Assembly (NCBI GenBank): GCA_030053945.1 | Contig: JASGCW010000025.1 | Span: 1-47,570 of the forward strand | From: Limnohabitans sp. | Lineage (GTDB): Bacteria > Bacteroidota > Bacteroidia > Flavobacteriales > Flavobacteriaceae | Direction of reading: 5' to 3' | DNA length: 47,570 nt | Shown here: piece after piece, positions 31,983 through 42,184 of the stretch | How the letters are laid out: every line of letters starts with the position of its first letter | How positions within the stretch are numbered: the stretch's first letter is position 1 | Position numbers and translations under genes: made by a program | The notes under the pieces: model-generated | What the model saw: only the letters and a program-made list of their open reading frames with translations | What the model was told of the DNA's origin: nothing | Databases searched by the model: none

Positions 31983-32660
31983 CTAGCGTACAATATTTCC
32001 ATCAGCCATTGTCACGATACGATGGGTGCGATTCGCAAAATCGGGGTCGTGTGTCACAATTAACAAGGTTTGATTGTGTTCTTGGGTTAGTTTATTAAAT
32101 ATATCAAAAACAATATCACTATTTTTTTTATCCAAATTCCCTGTAGGCTCATCCCCCATTATGATTAATGGTTTATTTATCAAGGCACGTGCAATAGCGA
32201 CACGTTGTTTTTGTCCACCACTAAGTTGGTTAGGCATTTTCAAAGCTTGTTCGTGCATTTCTAATGTACGAAGATATTCCATAGCATTATGTTCAATTTC
32301 TTCTTCTGAGAGTTTACCTAATTTTAATCCAGGAAGCATCACATTTCGTAACACGTTAAACTCATTGAGTAAATAATGAAACTGGAACACAAAACCTATT
32401 TGTTCGTTACGAAGTTGTGCCAATTCTTTATCGGTTTTACCAGTAATGAGTTGTTCATCCATAAATATTTGTCCTTCATAATCAGTGTCCATCGTAGAAA
32501 GTAAATACAACAAAGTCGATTTCCCACAACCTGATTTACCCACAATAGAAACAAACTCGCCGTGCTCTACCTTCAAATCAATTTCTTTGAGTACTTGCAT
32601 ACGCACAGGATCATTGAAATATTTGGTCAGTTTTTTGGTCTCTAATACTAAATTGCTCAT
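31983..32660 (-). CDS. ABC transporter ATP-binding protein (MacB/LolD type)
   Basis: 225 aa. Walker [10 protein letters not shown] (about 40-48), Q-loop VFQFHY, signature [15 protein letters not shown], Walker [15 protein letters not shown] and H-loop LLIVTHD. It drives the FtsX/MacB-like permease encoded upstream; they share a TAATG stop-start overlap (1 bp). Third gene of a three-gene exporter operon. Confidence 0.92.
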   Translation of the reverse strand: MSNLVLETKKLTKYFNDPVRMQVLKEIDLKVEHGEFVSIVGKSGCGKSTLLYLLSTMDTDYEGQIFMDEQLITGKTDKELAQLRNEQIGFVFQFHYLLNEFNVLRNVMLPGLKLGKLSEEEIEHNAMEYLRTLEMHEQALKMPNQLSGGQKQRVAIARALINKPLIIMGDEPTGNLDKKNSDIVFDIFNKLTQEHNQTLLIVTHDPDFANRTHRIVTMADGNIVR

Positions 32661-33916
32661 TATTTACCTCTAATAATTTCTACAGGATCTACTTTACTCG
32701 CTTTCAATGCTGGAAACAAACCCGCAATAAAAGTGGTGATTAACGCAAAAGTAACACCTATGATATAAAAAACAGGATTGTAATTAATTGGAAAAGTTTT
32801 AATGGTTGGCAATGCCGCTGTATTAAACGGAATCACATCAATAATATTTGAAAGTGTAAATCCAAAAACTAATCCAAGAATTCCACCACTTACCCCAATA
32901 ACCATCGATAACAACATAAAAATCCATTTTACATCGTTACCCGAAAATCCAGTGGCTTTGAGAATGGCAATGCTATCCATTTTCTCAAAAATCATCATAT
33001 TCAAGATGTTATAAATTCCGAAACCAGCTACAATAAGCAATACAATCCCTACGGCAAACGAAATAATTTTTCGGATAGTAGTTCCTGTTTCAAATTGGGA
33101 ATTAGCCGTTTGCAAATCGATGGTATCTACATTATATTTAACTGAAAATTCTTTAGCTAAAGCTGGTGATTGTAGTACGTCATTTAGTTTTACCTGAATA
33201 TCGGTAATATAGCTCTTCGGAACCCCTAAAAGTTTCTGCGCCATAGTTAACGAAGTATAACTAGTTGAATTGTCAATATCAGCAATCCCTATTTGGATAA
33301 TGCCTACAATTTTCATCGAAGCCAATCCTCCTTTTGGAGTCGAAATTTTGATAATATCTCCTTTGCTCAACAACATTTTATCAGACAATCCTTTACCAAT
33401 GACAATACTGTTATTTTGCTGCAAATCTTCAATTTTACCATCGACCATATAGTCGTTTAGTGTGAACAATTTCTGTTCCATCAAAACATCTATTCCGTTT
33501 ACAATACCAGAAATTTCAATAGTTCCCGAATTAAAAAAAACTGGAGTCATTATTTTAGGTGCTACATCAAAAACACGATTGTCTTGTTTTAAACTTTGAA
33601 TAATCGATTTGGCATTATAAATTGATTTTCCTCTATCTTTTGGTTTGACCGAATTAATAAAATTCACATCGTTTTTATGCGCTTTAGAAATATTCACTGG
33701 CTGATTTTCGGAAGGTTTAATTTCATTATACAGTCGAACGTGAGGCGTACGATTGATGATTAATCCGTCGAGTAAATCATTCATTCCGTACATAAAACTT
33801 ACAAGCGCAATGAACATAGCAATCCCGAACGTTACCCCTGCCCCAGCCACAATGGTCTGTTTTAGTCGGGAACGCATCAAATGTATCGCTATCGAAAATA
33901 TGAGTTTAAAATTCAT
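32660..33916 (-). CDS. FtsX/MacB-type ABC permease
   Basis: 418 aa. Layout: first transmembrane segment at ~20-45 (IVAGAGVTFGIAMFIALVSFMYG), a large periplasmic MacB-like domain (50-275) and three further segments at the C terminus. The FtsX-type motif GFSGNDVKWIFML precedes the third segment. Overlaps the ATPase gene and the adaptor gene at TAATG junctions. Together they form a MacAB-like pump for large or hydrophobic substrates, lipoproteins or peptides. Confidence 0.9.
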   Translation of the reverse strand: MNFKLIFSIAIHLMRSRLKQTIVAGAGVTFGIAMFIALVSFMYGMNDLLDGLIINRTPHVRLYNEIKPSENQPVNISKAHKNDVNFINSVKPKDRGKSIYNAKSIIQSLKQDNRVFDVAPKIMTPVFFNSGTIEISGIVNGIDVLMEQKLFTLNDYMVDGKIEDLQQNNSIVIGKGLSDKMLLSKGDIIKISTPKGGLASMKIVGIIQIGIADIDNSTSYTSLTMAQKLLGVPKSYITDIQVKLNDVLQSPALAKEFSVKYNVDTIDLQTANSQFETGTTIRKIISFAVGIVLLIVAGFGIYNILNMMIFEKMDSIAILKATGFSGNDVKWIFMLLSMVIGVSGGILGLVFGFTLSNIIDVIPFNTAALPTIKTFPINYNPVFYIIGVTFALITTFIAGLFPALKASKVDPVEIIRGK

Positions 33917-34998
33917 TACTTCGGTAAATAAATGGTTTCGTTTGCTTGTAAACCTTCCAATACTTCCACATTTTGGTAATCACTTAAACCTACTTTAATT
34001 TTTCGTTTTTCGTCTTCATTAACCAAAACATATTCCTCATCAATCAAATAATTACGTGGTATTGTCAACACATTTTTACGCGTTTGAATAATAATATTGG
34101 CTTCCGCTGTTAAGTTGGGATATAATTTTTGCGGAGGTTTTACAAAATGCGCTTCAATTTTAAAAGTTCGAGAACGTGCATCCATAATAGGATAGATTTT
34201 ATCAACAGTGGCATCAAAAACTTGTCCTTTGTAGCTATCCATCGAGATTAAAATCTTTTGCCCAGCTTGAACACGAACCATATCGTTTTCATCGACATCT
34301 AATTCTAACAAATACGAATTCTTTTTACCAATAATTGCCAAAGGCGTTTGTGGCGAAATCAAGGTACCTTCTTTTACCAAAACATCAAACAATTCGCCTG
34401 AAAAAGCACTTTTTACGGTAAAATCGCCTTGAGATTTCTGACTGATTCGCAAATTGATGTTGTTGCGTTTTTGTTCGCTTTGCAACTGAATTTTAAGTTG
34501 TGATAATTGCTTTAATGCAGCAGCATAAGCCGATTTGGAGTTTTTATATGCCAATTCTGCTTTTTCAAAATCTACTTCCGAAATGGCATTATAAGCCTTC
34601 ACATTTTTGCTTCGAGTATATACCGATTCGTCTAATGCTAATTTATCTTTAGCCGATTGGACTTTCAGCCCCATTTCGGAAATTTTATCTTGAATTAATT
34701 GGTTGTTATTATTGCTTAGCTCATAAGCCAATCGCGCATTATCTGTATTAAGTTGGGCTTTTTCGCTTTCAATTTGGAATAATGATTGTCCTTTAGAAAT
34801 CTCTTGCCCTACATTTACATTTACTTTTTGCAAAAATCCGCTAACGGTGGAAAAAACAGTGTATTGATTTTCAGCTTTAATCACTCCCGAAGCATAAACA
34901 CTTTCGGTAACATTTCCTGATTTGGGTTGGGTTTCTTCGGTATTTTTTTTGGCGCAAGCAACAACTAAAAACAACGATGCCAATAGTATTTTTCTCAT
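33916..34998 (-). CDS. HlyD/MacA-type periplasmic adaptor lipoprotein
   Basis: 360 aa. Lipobox LVVAC at the start. I used the ATG at 34998 (MRKILLASLFLVVACAKK): the frame runs 39 codons further to 35115, but those lie before the lipobox. The lipoyl-type motif GFLQKVNVNVGQEISKGQSLF, a long coiled-coil hairpin (INYRLAYE...QLKIQLQSEQ, about 110-190) and the beta-barrel domain (ITLIGKKNSYLLELDVDENDMVRVQ) identify an adaptor that links the permease to an outer-membrane channel, which is not in this window. Confidence 0.9.
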   Translation of the reverse strand: MRKILLASLFLVVACAKKNTEETQPKSGNVTESVYASGVIKAENQYTVFSTVSGFLQKVNVNVGQEISKGQSLFQIESEKAQLNTDNARLAYELSNNNNQLIQDKISEMGLKVQSAKDKLALDESVYTRSKNVKAYNAISEVDFEKAELAYKNSKSAYAAALKQLSQLKIQLQSEQKRNNINLRISQKSQGDFTVKSAFSGELFDVLVKEGTLISPQTPLAIIGKKNSYLLELDVDENDMVRVQAGQKILISMDSYKGQVFDATVDKIYPIMDARSRTFKIEAHFVKPPQKLYPNLTAEANIIIQTRKNVLTIPRNYLIDEEYVLVNEDEKRKIKVGLSDYQNVEVLEGLQANETIYLPK

Positions 34999-35128
34999 TA
35001 GAAATACAATTCTTATTGGGCATAAATTTACAAAAATACTTTCTGTGACTATGTGACTTTTATCAGTTAATTCTTCCTTGCTTTGAAAGAAATTCGTACT
35101 TTTATTAAAAGTCAATTATATTAAAGAT

Positions 35129-35578
35129 ATGAAGAAAATTTTGTTTTTAATCTTTGCAACAACCTCACTTTTTAGCTGTAAAGAAGCTGCTCCTAAACAG
35201 GAAAAGAATGAATGTGTAGCTGTAGCTGAAAAACTGTATGAACATTTTAATAATCACGATTGGGCTAAAATGGCTGATTTATATATCGAAAATGCCGAAT
35301 TTAAAGATCCCTCGTTAGGAACTGGAATCGTAAAACAAACAAAAAAGCAAATTATTGAAAAATACTCAGCATTGAACAAAGTCTTCCCAGACATTAAAGA
35401 CAAAGTCATTAAAATGTATCCTTCGGGTGAAAACAATGTAATTATAGAATTTGTCTCTTCTGGAACAGCCCCAGATAATTCAAAATTTGAATTGCCTATT
35501 TGTTCCATACTAACCATCGAAAACGGAAAAATTACTCAAGATTTTACGTATTATGATAATTTTGAAGAAAGTAAATAA
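35129..35578 (+). CDS. SnoaL/NTF2-like lipoprotein
   Basis: 149 aa. Lipobox FSC (Cys17) after a short hydrophobic signal. The rest is a SnoaL-type cone: AEKLYEHFNNHDWAKMADLYIENAEFKDPSLG, then YPSGENNVIIEFVSSGTAPD and the final ICSILTIENGKITQDFTYYD. Probably binds a small molecule at the cell surface or periplasm. It precedes the TauE gene by 20 bp. Distinct from the NTF2-like gene at the left end of the window. Confidence 0.85.
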   Translation: MKKILFLIFATTSLFSCKEAAPKQEKNECVAVAEKLYEHFNNHDWAKMADLYIENAEFKDPSLGTGIVKQTKKQIIEKYSALNKVFPDIKDKVIKMYPSGENNVIIEFVSSGTAPDNSKFELPICSILTIENGKITQDFTYYDNFEESK

Positions 35579-35598
35579 AACAAATAACAAACAAGTTG

Positions 35599-36333
35599 AT
35601 GCCAACTGAACTTCTCATTTACTTCATTCTTCTAGCACTCCTTTCAGAAATAGTAGGAACGGTTGGAGGTTTTGGCTCGTCAATGCTATTTGTTCCAATT
35701 GCAGGATATTTTTTAGATTTTCATTCGGTATTAGGAGTGACAGCCTTATATCATTTATCTAGTAATATTTCTAAAATTTATTTTTTTAGAGAAGGATTTG
35801 ATAAAAAACTCGTCATCAATATGGGAATTACTTCCGTAATTTTTGTCATTATAGGTGCCTTTTTAAGCAAATATTTTCCTTCCAGAATTCTAGAATTCTT
35901 TTTAGCTATATTCTTAATTATGTTGAGTGTTTTACTACTCATTTTCAGGGATAAAAGAATGGCACCAACAAAAACCAATGCACTTCTAGGTGGAACTTTA
36001 TCAGGCTTTATTGCTGGTTTATTAGGAACGGGCGGTGCGATAAGAGGTGTTGTTCTGGCTTCCTACGGATTAAAAACTAATGTATTTATAGCAACTTCAG
36101 CATTGATTGATTTAGGAATTGATGCCAGCCGAAGTGTTGTCTATTCAGTTAATGGTTTTGTGCACAAAGATGATTTATATTTAATTCCTATATTACTTGT
36201 GGTAAGTTTTTTAGGAACATTTATAGGAAAGAAAATCGTTAATTTACTAACCGAAAAACAATTTCAAACGTCAGTTTTAGTTTTAATCTTTGTTACAGGA
36301 GTTATAACTTTATATAAATTTTTACCGCTTTAA
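35599..36333 (+). CDS. TauE/SafE-family anion exporter
   Basis: 244 aa with seven to eight hydrophobic segments. The paired GG motifs (GTVGGFGSSMLFVPIAGYFLDFHSVLGVTALYHL near the N terminus and LLGTGGAIRGVVLASYGL in the second half) define the family, thought to move sulfite or organosulfonates. I use the ATG at 35599 rather than the TTG at 35596. It ends 1 bp before the ygiD-like gene starts. Confidence 0.85.
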   Translation: MPTELLIYFILLALLSEIVGTVGGFGSSMLFVPIAGYFLDFHSVLGVTALYHLSSNISKIYFFREGFDKKLVINMGITSVIFVIIGAFLSKYFPSRILEFFLAIFLIMLSVLLLIFRDKRMAPTKTNALLGGTLSGFIAGLLGTGGAIRGVVLASYGLKTNVFIATSALIDLGIDASRSVVYSVNGFVHKDDLYLIPILLVVSFLGTFIGKKIVNLLTEKQFQTSVLVLIFVTGVITLYKFLPL

Positions 36334-36334
36334 G

Positions 36335-37162
36335 ATGGAACTCAATCATTTGCACGACATACTATCACAATTTCCTTTAACCTCCAAAATGCCTTTGTTG
36401 TTTCTAGGTCACGGAAGCCCTATGAATGCCATTGAAGAAAACCAATTTGTACAAGGTTTTAGAAACATTGCTAAAAACATTCCAAAACCAAAAGCAATCT
36501 TATGTATTTCGGCACATTGGTTTACAAAAGGAACTAAAGTTACCGCAATGAACTTCCCTCCTACTATTCACGATTTTGGAGGATTTCCTGAAGCTTTATT
36601 CCAAGTACAATACAACGCACCTGGAAGTCCTGAACTAGCCGAAGCTACTCAAAATTTACTAACACCAACTCCTATAGATTTAGACCACAATTGGGGCTTA
36701 GATCACGGCGCGTGGAGTGTTATCAAACATTTATACCCAAACGCAGATATACCAGTAATTCAATTAAGTATCGATTACACAAAACCAGCCGACTACCATT
36801 TTGAATTAGGCAAAAAACTACAAGCATTGCGAGAAAGAGGTATTTTGATTATTGGCAGCGGAAATATTATTCACAACCTACGTTTAGTCGATTTTGCTAA
36901 CATCAACAAAATTGATTATGGATATGATTGGGCACAAGAGGCATTTGGCACAATCAACAAACAATTATTAGACGGCAATTACAAACCTTTGATTGAATAT
37001 GAAAAACAAAGCAAAGCATTCCAATTAGCGATACCAACACCCGATCATTATCTACCTTTGTTATACATCTTAGGACTCCAAAATAAAAATGAAGAATTAA
37101 GTCTATTCAACAATCATTTGCTTGCTGGTTCATTGAGTATGACGAGTGTAAAGATTGAATAA
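36335..37162 (+). CDS. ygiD: YgiD-type extradiol dioxygenase
   Basis: 275 aa LigB-fold enzyme. Zinc/iron ligands lie in FLGHGSPMN (His26), CISAHWF (His61) and the later DHGAWSV. The family members open the ring of 4,5-dihydroxyphenylalanine (betalain type) in E. coli YgiD; the natural substrate here is not known. The start (MELNHLHDI) is 2 bp after the previous stop (TAAGATG), so it is translationally linked to the TauE gene. Confidence 0.9.
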   Translation: MELNHLHDILSQFPLTSKMPLLFLGHGSPMNAIEENQFVQGFRNIAKNIPKPKAILCISAHWFTKGTKVTAMNFPPTIHDFGGFPEALFQVQYNAPGSPELAEATQNLLTPTPIDLDHNWGLDHGAWSVIKHLYPNADIPVIQLSIDYTKPADYHFELGKKLQALRERGILIIGSGNIIHNLRLVDFANINKIDYGYDWAQEAFGTINKQLLDGNYKPLIEYEKQSKAFQLAIPTPDHYLPLLYILGLQNKNEELSLFNNHLLAGSLSMTSVKIE

Positions 37163-37175
37163 AACAAGATAAAAA

Positions 37176-37814
37176 ATGAAACATCCCTTTACAAACAAAT
37201 ACTTTTATTGGCTTTTAATAATACTATCATTGCTTTCATCTATAGGATCAATTCTTAAATTATTAGATAAAATTGATTTTCTTAGCAATTATTTTGTCAA
37301 AATTATTTTTGCATTAATCTGCGTACTAAGCTTTTTAAAATTAATTTTAAAAGACCTCAATGCTGAGAGATATGCTAGATATTTTATTGTTATAACATTA
37401 ATCACACCTACTTTTATACTAGTTAATCAATTCATAACATATTCCCTTTTTTATGAAATAAACAGATTTTTTCTTTTGAATAATGCAGTTCAACTTATTA
37501 ATTGTTTTATTGGTGGGATATTGCTATTTTTTTCAATAAAATTTTCAGCTAAAGACAAAATCTATTTAAAAAAAGACATTGGGTATTTCATTATTTTTAT
37601 TGGTATTACACAAATAATTTACACCTCCATAAAAGTAATAGAATCTAATTATAATACTGAATTAAATTCAAATTCACTTTGGAAGATTGTATTGAAAACT
37701 TTAATCAGCTTACTAATACTTTTCATTGGAAGTAAGTTAATAAAAGAAAAAATAAATTTAACTAAAGCCATTGTTTTTACGTTATTAAGTATTTTAATTT
37801 TTGGAGCATTTTAA
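37176..37814 (+). CDS. Uncharacterised polytopic membrane protein
   Basis: 212 aa, six hydrophobic segments with lysine-rich loops and no recognisable motif. It follows ygiD by 14 bp and may be co-transcribed. Function not inferred. Confidence 0.65.
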   Translation: MKHPFTNKYFYWLLIILSLLSSIGSILKLLDKIDFLSNYFVKIIFALICVLSFLKLILKDLNAERYARYFIVITLITPTFILVNQFITYSLFYEINRFFLLNNAVQLINCFIGGILLFFSIKFSAKDKIYLKKDIGYFIIFIGITQIIYTSIKVIESNYNTELNSNSLWKIVLKTLISLLILFIGSKLIKEKINLTKAIVFTLLSILIFGAF

Positions 37815-37870
37815 TTTTTGTTACTATTCAGTTATTACTCTTTTCATTGGATAACAAATAATATCTGTTG

Positions 37871-37924
37871 TTAAACTCGGTTTCTTTATTACAGACAGGT
37901 GTTTCAAAACCTGTCAGGTGTGGT
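37871..37924. repeat. REP-like palindrome (family member 4)
   Basis: AACTCGGTTTCTTTA then GACAGGTG...CAAAACCTGTCAGGTGTGGTG. It shares its left flank with member 1 at 708-756. Left arm decayed. Confidence 0.65.
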
Positions 37925-38008
37925 GTAATAATAAAATTAATTCAGTAAGCCCAAACAAGCTGAATAGACATTAATTTCATTTGCCCTAATCCTATTATGG
38001 TTTCATAA

Positions 38009-38037
38009 AAAAACGAGAACAAAATGTTCTCGTTTTT
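38009..38037. terminator. Terminator downstream of glyA (bidirectional)
   Basis: Perfect 13-bp stem AAAAACGAGAACA (38009-38021) with TGTTCTCGTTTTT (38025-38037), loop AAA. Works for glyA on the minus strand and for the membrane-protein gene on the plus strand. Confidence 0.9.
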
Positions 38038-38061
38038 CATCATTTATTTTATTTACTTCTT

Positions 38062-39336
38062 CTAGAAAACAAACATAGCTCTTTCGCTCATCATATCATT
38101 TACTTCATCAGCCACTTGCTCAAGTACTTCTTCATTTGTATGATTCATCAATACTCTATCAATTAAATCAACAACTGTTTCCATATCTGCTTCTACTAAA
38201 CCACGAGTTGTAATTGCAGGAGTACCCACACGAATACCAGAAGTTACAAATGGTGATTTGTCATCAAAAGGAACCATATTTTTATTTACAGTGATTTCTG
38301 CTTTTACTAAAGCATTTTCAGCTTCTTTTCCAGAAATTCCTTTATTACGCAAATCGATTAACATCATATGATTATCAGTTCCTCCTGAAATAATGTTATA
38401 TCCACGTTTTACAAAAGCGGCTGCCATTGCTTGTGCATTTTTTTGAACTTGGACTGCATATCTAAAGAATTCATCAGATAAACACTCTCCAAAAGCTACA
38501 GCTTTAGCTGCAATAATATGCATTAAAGGTCCACCTTGATTACCAGGGAAAACCGACATATCTAATATGTGGCTCATCATTCTAATTTCTCCTTTTGGAG
38601 TAGTCAATCCCCAAGGATTTTCAAAATCTTTACCCATCATAATCATACCACCTCGAGGTCCACGTAATGTTTTATGCGTAGTAGTTGTTACAATATGACA
38701 ATGAGGAATAGGGTCATTCATTAAGCCTTTTGCTATTAAACCAGCTGGATGTGAAATATCCGCCATTAAAATAGCACCTACAGAATCAGCAATCTCACGG
38801 AAACGTTTAAAATCCATATCGCGAGAATAAGCCGAAGCACCTGCAATGATTAATTTTGGTTGTTCTTTTGTTGCTATTTCTTGAATTTTATCATAATTCA
38901 ATCTACCAGTTTCTTGATCTACACCATAAAACACAGGGTTATATAATTTACCAGAGAAATTCACTGGCGAACCGTGCGTTAAATGTCCGCCGTGAGATAA
39001 ATCAAATCCTAAAATTTTATCCCCAGGTTTTAAACACGCTGCAAAAACAGCCGTATTAGCTTGAGATCCCGAGTGTGGCTGAACATTTACATATTCTGCA
39101 CCAAATAATGCTTTAGCTCTATCGATAGCGATTTGTTCTACCACATCAACTACTTCACAGCCACCGTAATATCTTTTACCAGGATATCCTTCAGCATATT
39201 TATTAGTTAAACAAGAACCTGCGGCTTCCATAACTTGGTCACTCACAAAATTCTCAGAAGCAATTAGCTCAATCCCGTGTATTTGTCTATCTTGCTCATC
39301 AAGAATTAAATCGAAAATCTGTTCGTCGCGTTGCAT
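38062..39336 (-). CDS. glyA: Serine hydroxymethyltransferase
   Basis: Interconverts serine and glycine and supplies one-carbon units as 5,10-methylene-tetrahydrofolate. PLP lysine K222 in [24 protein letters not shown] near 21 and [15 protein letters not shown] near 45 bind substrate and cofactor. 424 aa, typical. Its promoter overlaps that of fahA. Confidence 0.96.
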   Translation of the reverse strand: MQRDEQIFDLILDEQDRQIHGIELIASENFVSDQVMEAAGSCLTNKYAEGYPGKRYYGGCEVVDVVEQIAIDRAKALFGAEYVNVQPHSGSQANTAVFAACLKPGDKILGFDLSHGGHLTHGSPVNFSGKLYNPVFYGVDQETGRLNYDKIQEIATKEQPKLIIAGASAYSRDMDFKRFREIADSVGAILMADISHPAGLIAKGLMNDPIPHCHIVTTTTHKTLRGPRGGMIMMGKDFENPWGLTTPKGEIRMMSHILDMSVFPGNQGGPLMHIIAAKAVAFGECLSDEFFRYAVQVQKNAQAMAAAFVKRGYNIISGGTDNHMMLIDLRNKGISGKEAENALVKAEITVNKNMVPFDDKSPFVTSGIRVGTPAITTRGLVEADMETVVDLIDRVLMNHTNEEVLEQVADEVNDMMSERAMFVF

Positions 39337-39363
39337 TTTTAATATTTTTAATTAATTGGTGGT

Positions 39364-39411
39364 CAAAATTACAAAAAGTGTTTGGTATAATCCCAATAGA
39401 AACTATATTTG
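39364..39411. promoter_or_regulatory. Overlapping divergent promoters of glyA and fahA
   Basis: glyA (minus): CAA (39394-39396), 22-bp spacer, CAAAATTA (39364-39371), that is TTG-N22-TAATTTTG. fahA (plus): TTG (39382-39384), 19-bp spacer, TATATTTG (39404-39411). The two boxes interleave. Confidence 0.7.
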
Positions 39412-39449
39412 AACCATTAAAATAACATTTTATCACAAAAAAATATATT

Positions 39450-40736
39450 ATGCCGATAACTGCTAACAATCCTGATAGAAAATCATGGCTAGAAATTTCA
39501 TCTGATAGTGATTTCCCTATTCAAAATATTCCTTTTGGAGTTTTTTTAACAAAAGAAAATGTAGTAACTGTTGGAACTCGCCTTGGAGAATACGCCATCG
39601 ACTTAGGAGCATTACAACAATTAGGCTATTTTGAAGGTATAGATTTAACAGATGATGTTTTCCTTCAAGACACCTTAAATGATTTTATTTCAGATGGAAA
39701 AAAAACATGGCGCTTAGTTCGTAATCGCATAGCCGATATTTTTGATGCTGAAAATTCTACATTGAGAGATAATAAAAAACACCGTGATGCGGTTATCTTT
39801 AAAATGGAAGATGTAGAAATGCAACTTCCTGTCTTTATTGGTGATTACACCGACTTTTTCTCAAGTAGAGAACACGCAACAAACACTGGAAAAATGTTCC
39901 GTGATCCTGCCAATGCATTACTTCCTAACTGGCTACACATTCCTGTGGGCTACCACGGAAGAAGTTCTACTATTGTCCCATCAGGAATTCCTGTTCATAG
40001 ACCAATGGGACAAACGTTACCAAATGGTGAAACGCAACCTATTTTTGGTCCTTCAAGATTAGTTGATTTTGAATTAGAAACAGCATTCATTACAACTGAT
40101 GCTAATTTAATGGGAGAAAACATTCCTATTGGAGAAGCCGAAGATTATATTTTCGGGATGGTATTATTAAATGACTGGAGTGCACGTGATATTCAAAAAT
40201 GGGAATATGTACCACTAGGACCATTCTTAGCTAAAAACTTTGCAAGCTCAATTTCACCTTGGATTGTTACTATGGATGCTTTAGAGCCTTTTAGATGTGC
40301 TTCTCCTAAACAAGAAGACCCAAAACCATTACCATACTTACAACAAACTGGTGATCATTCATTTGATATTAATTTACAAGTTGGAATTACTCCTGAAAAT
40401 GGTGAAGAAACCATAATTAGCAACACCAACTTTAAATATATGTATTGGACTATGAGCCAACAATTAGCTCATCACACCATAAATGGTTGTCGCATCAACT
40501 CTGGCGATATGATGGGTTCTGGTACATTGTCTGGTCCTATTGAGGGTAGTTTAGGCTCTATGCTTGAAATTACTTGGGGTGGTCAAAATCCTATAAAATT
40601 AAACGATGGTAGCGAACGTAAATTCATCAATGATGGTGATACCGTAATTATGAGAGGTTACTGCAAAAATGATTCTGTAAGAATAGGTTTTGGTGAAGTT
40701 TCAAGTAAACTATTGCCTCCTATTCCTACTAAATAA
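39450..40736 (+). CDS. fahA: Fumarylacetoacetase
   Basis: Last step of tyrosine/phenylalanine breakdown, yielding fumarate and acetoacetate. 428 aa, FAH fold with the N-terminal domain (PFGVFLTKENVVTVGTRLG) and the catalytic domain: YTDFFSSREHATNTG (Asp/His ligands), GSSIVPSG-type segment, FELETAFIT and the metal-binding DWSARDIQKWEYVPLGPFLAKNF. Complete. No other tyrosine-degradation gene lies nearby. Confidence 0.95.
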   Translation: MPITANNPDRKSWLEISSDSDFPIQNIPFGVFLTKENVVTVGTRLGEYAIDLGALQQLGYFEGIDLTDDVFLQDTLNDFISDGKKTWRLVRNRIADIFDAENSTLRDNKKHRDAVIFKMEDVEMQLPVFIGDYTDFFSSREHATNTGKMFRDPANALLPNWLHIPVGYHGRSSTIVPSGIPVHRPMGQTLPNGETQPIFGPSRLVDFELETAFITTDANLMGENIPIGEAEDYIFGMVLLNDWSARDIQKWEYVPLGPFLAKNFASSISPWIVTMDALEPFRCASPKQEDPKPLPYLQQTGDHSFDINLQVGITPENGEETIISNTNFKYMYWTMSQQLAHHTINGCRINSGDMMGSGTLSGPIEGSLGSMLEITWGGQNPIKLNDGSERKFINDGDTVIMRGYCKNDSVRIGFGEVSSKLLPPIPTK

Positions 40737-40743
40737 TTTACTT

Positions 40744-40770
40744 AAACTCCGAGAAATCGGAGTTTTTTTT
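40744..40770 (+). terminator. fahA terminator
   Basis: Stem AAACTCCGA (40744-40752) with TCGGAGTTT (40757-40765), GAAA tetraloop, then T tract. Confidence 0.92.
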
Positions 40771-40781
40771 TGGCTTAGTAT

Positions 40782-40810
40782 TTGCGTTTAGAGATACATA
40801 ACTATATTTG
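40782..40810 (+). promoter_or_regulatory. Promoter of the 394-aa lipoprotein gene
   Basis: TTG (40782-40784), 18-bp spacer, TATATTTG (40803-40810), 15 bp before the ATG at 40826. Confidence 0.7.
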
Positions 40811-40825
40811 CTAAAATTTATCTTT

Positions 40826-42010
40826 ATGAAAAAAATTACTCTTCTATTATTTATCGGATTTCTAATGAGTTGCAGTGGTGTTAAAAAAACACAATCTATG
40901 CTTAGTGACGGAAATTATGATGGCGCCATAAATCGTTCGATAGACAATTTAAAAACAAATAAAACTTCAAAAGGTAAACAAGTATATATCTATATGCTCG
41001 AAGAAGCTTTTGCAAAAGCCAAGCAGCGTGATCAAGAAACCATAACAATGCTTCAAAAAGATGGAAACCCATCTAATTTAGAAAAAATTTACAACACTTA
41101 TTTACAACTACAAAACCGTCAGGAAAAAATCAGACCATTATTACCTTTATCATTAATAAATGAAGGTAGAAATGCTATTTTTCCACTAGAAGATTATTCT
41201 GACGAAATTATCGATTCTAAAAATAAGTTATCAACTTATTTGTATGAAAATGCAAAAAAATTGATGAAAGTAAATGATAAAATGGTTTTCAGACAAGCAT
41301 TTGATGATTTAGCCTATTTAGAAGAAATAAATCCGAATTATAAAGATGCGAAAAGCCTTATGGCAGAAGCACATTTAAAAGGTACCGATTTTGTACACGT
41401 TTATACCAAAAATGAAACTAATATGATCATTCCTGTTCGTTTACAAAATGATCTTTTGGATTTCAGCACACTTGGTCTAAATGATAAATGGACAGTTTAC
41501 CATAGTAACAAGCAAAAAGACATAAAATATGATTTTGCTATGCTTGTTAATTTTAGAAATATAAATATTTCACCAGAACAAATAAAAGAAAGAGAATTTA
41601 CAAAGGAAAAACAAATCGCTGATGGAAAAAAACCTTTACTAGATGACAAAGGAAATCAAGTAAAAGACGAAAAAGGCAATATTATTATGGTCGATAATAT
41701 GAAAACTATTCGCGCTACTGTATTTGAATCAAAACAATTCAAAGCTTGCCAAATAACTGCAAAAGTGGACTACATCGATATAAAAACAAATCAATTAATT
41801 GATACTTTTCCTTTATCGAGTGAATTTATATTCGAATACATTTATGCAAACTTCAATGGAGATAGAAGAGCGTGTGAAGATAATTATTTGCAATATTTTG
41901 GTCGTAGAGCAGTTCCTTTTCCTAGTAACGAACAAATGGTCTTTGATTCTGGTGAGGATTTAAAAAATAAATTAAAAAACATTATAACTAGAAACAAATT
42001 TAGAAGATAA
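40826..42010 (+). CDS. Uncharacterised lipoprotein with TPR-like helices
   Basis: 394 aa from the ATG at 40826 (MKKITLLLFIGFLMSC, lipobox Cys16); a TTG six codons earlier is less likely as it lies under the promoter. Residues 20-170 are helical with TPR-like spacing (DGNYDGAINRSIDNLKTNK); the remainder is mixed. No enzyme motif. Probably an outer-membrane lipoprotein; function unknown. Confidence 0.7.
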   Translation: MKKITLLLFIGFLMSCSGVKKTQSMLSDGNYDGAINRSIDNLKTNKTSKGKQVYIYMLEEAFAKAKQRDQETITMLQKDGNPSNLEKIYNTYLQLQNRQEKIRPLLPLSLINEGRNAIFPLEDYSDEIIDSKNKLSTYLYENAKKLMKVNDKMVFRQAFDDLAYLEEINPNYKDAKSLMAEAHLKGTDFVHVYTKNETNMIIPVRLQNDLLDFSTLGLNDKWTVYHSNKQKDIKYDFAMLVNFRNINISPEQIKEREFTKEKQIADGKKPLLDDKGNQVKDEKGNIIMVDNMKTIRATVFESKQFKACQITAKVDYIDIKTNQLIDTFPLSSEFIFEYIYANFNGDRRACEDNYLQYFGRRAVPFPSNEQMVFDSGEDLKNKLKNIITRNKFRR

Positions 42011-42184
42011 TTAGCTCATAATTAAAAACTTGAATTATTATATCAAAAGGTGAATAATAAAAAATAAGCTCTTTTCATAATCAAAAAATGCTGTTTGTTG
42101 AAAATAACAAACCATTGGTTTAATTTGTTTTTATTTTATGTTAAATGCAGATACATTTACAGAAAACTAAAAAAATTAATCTTT

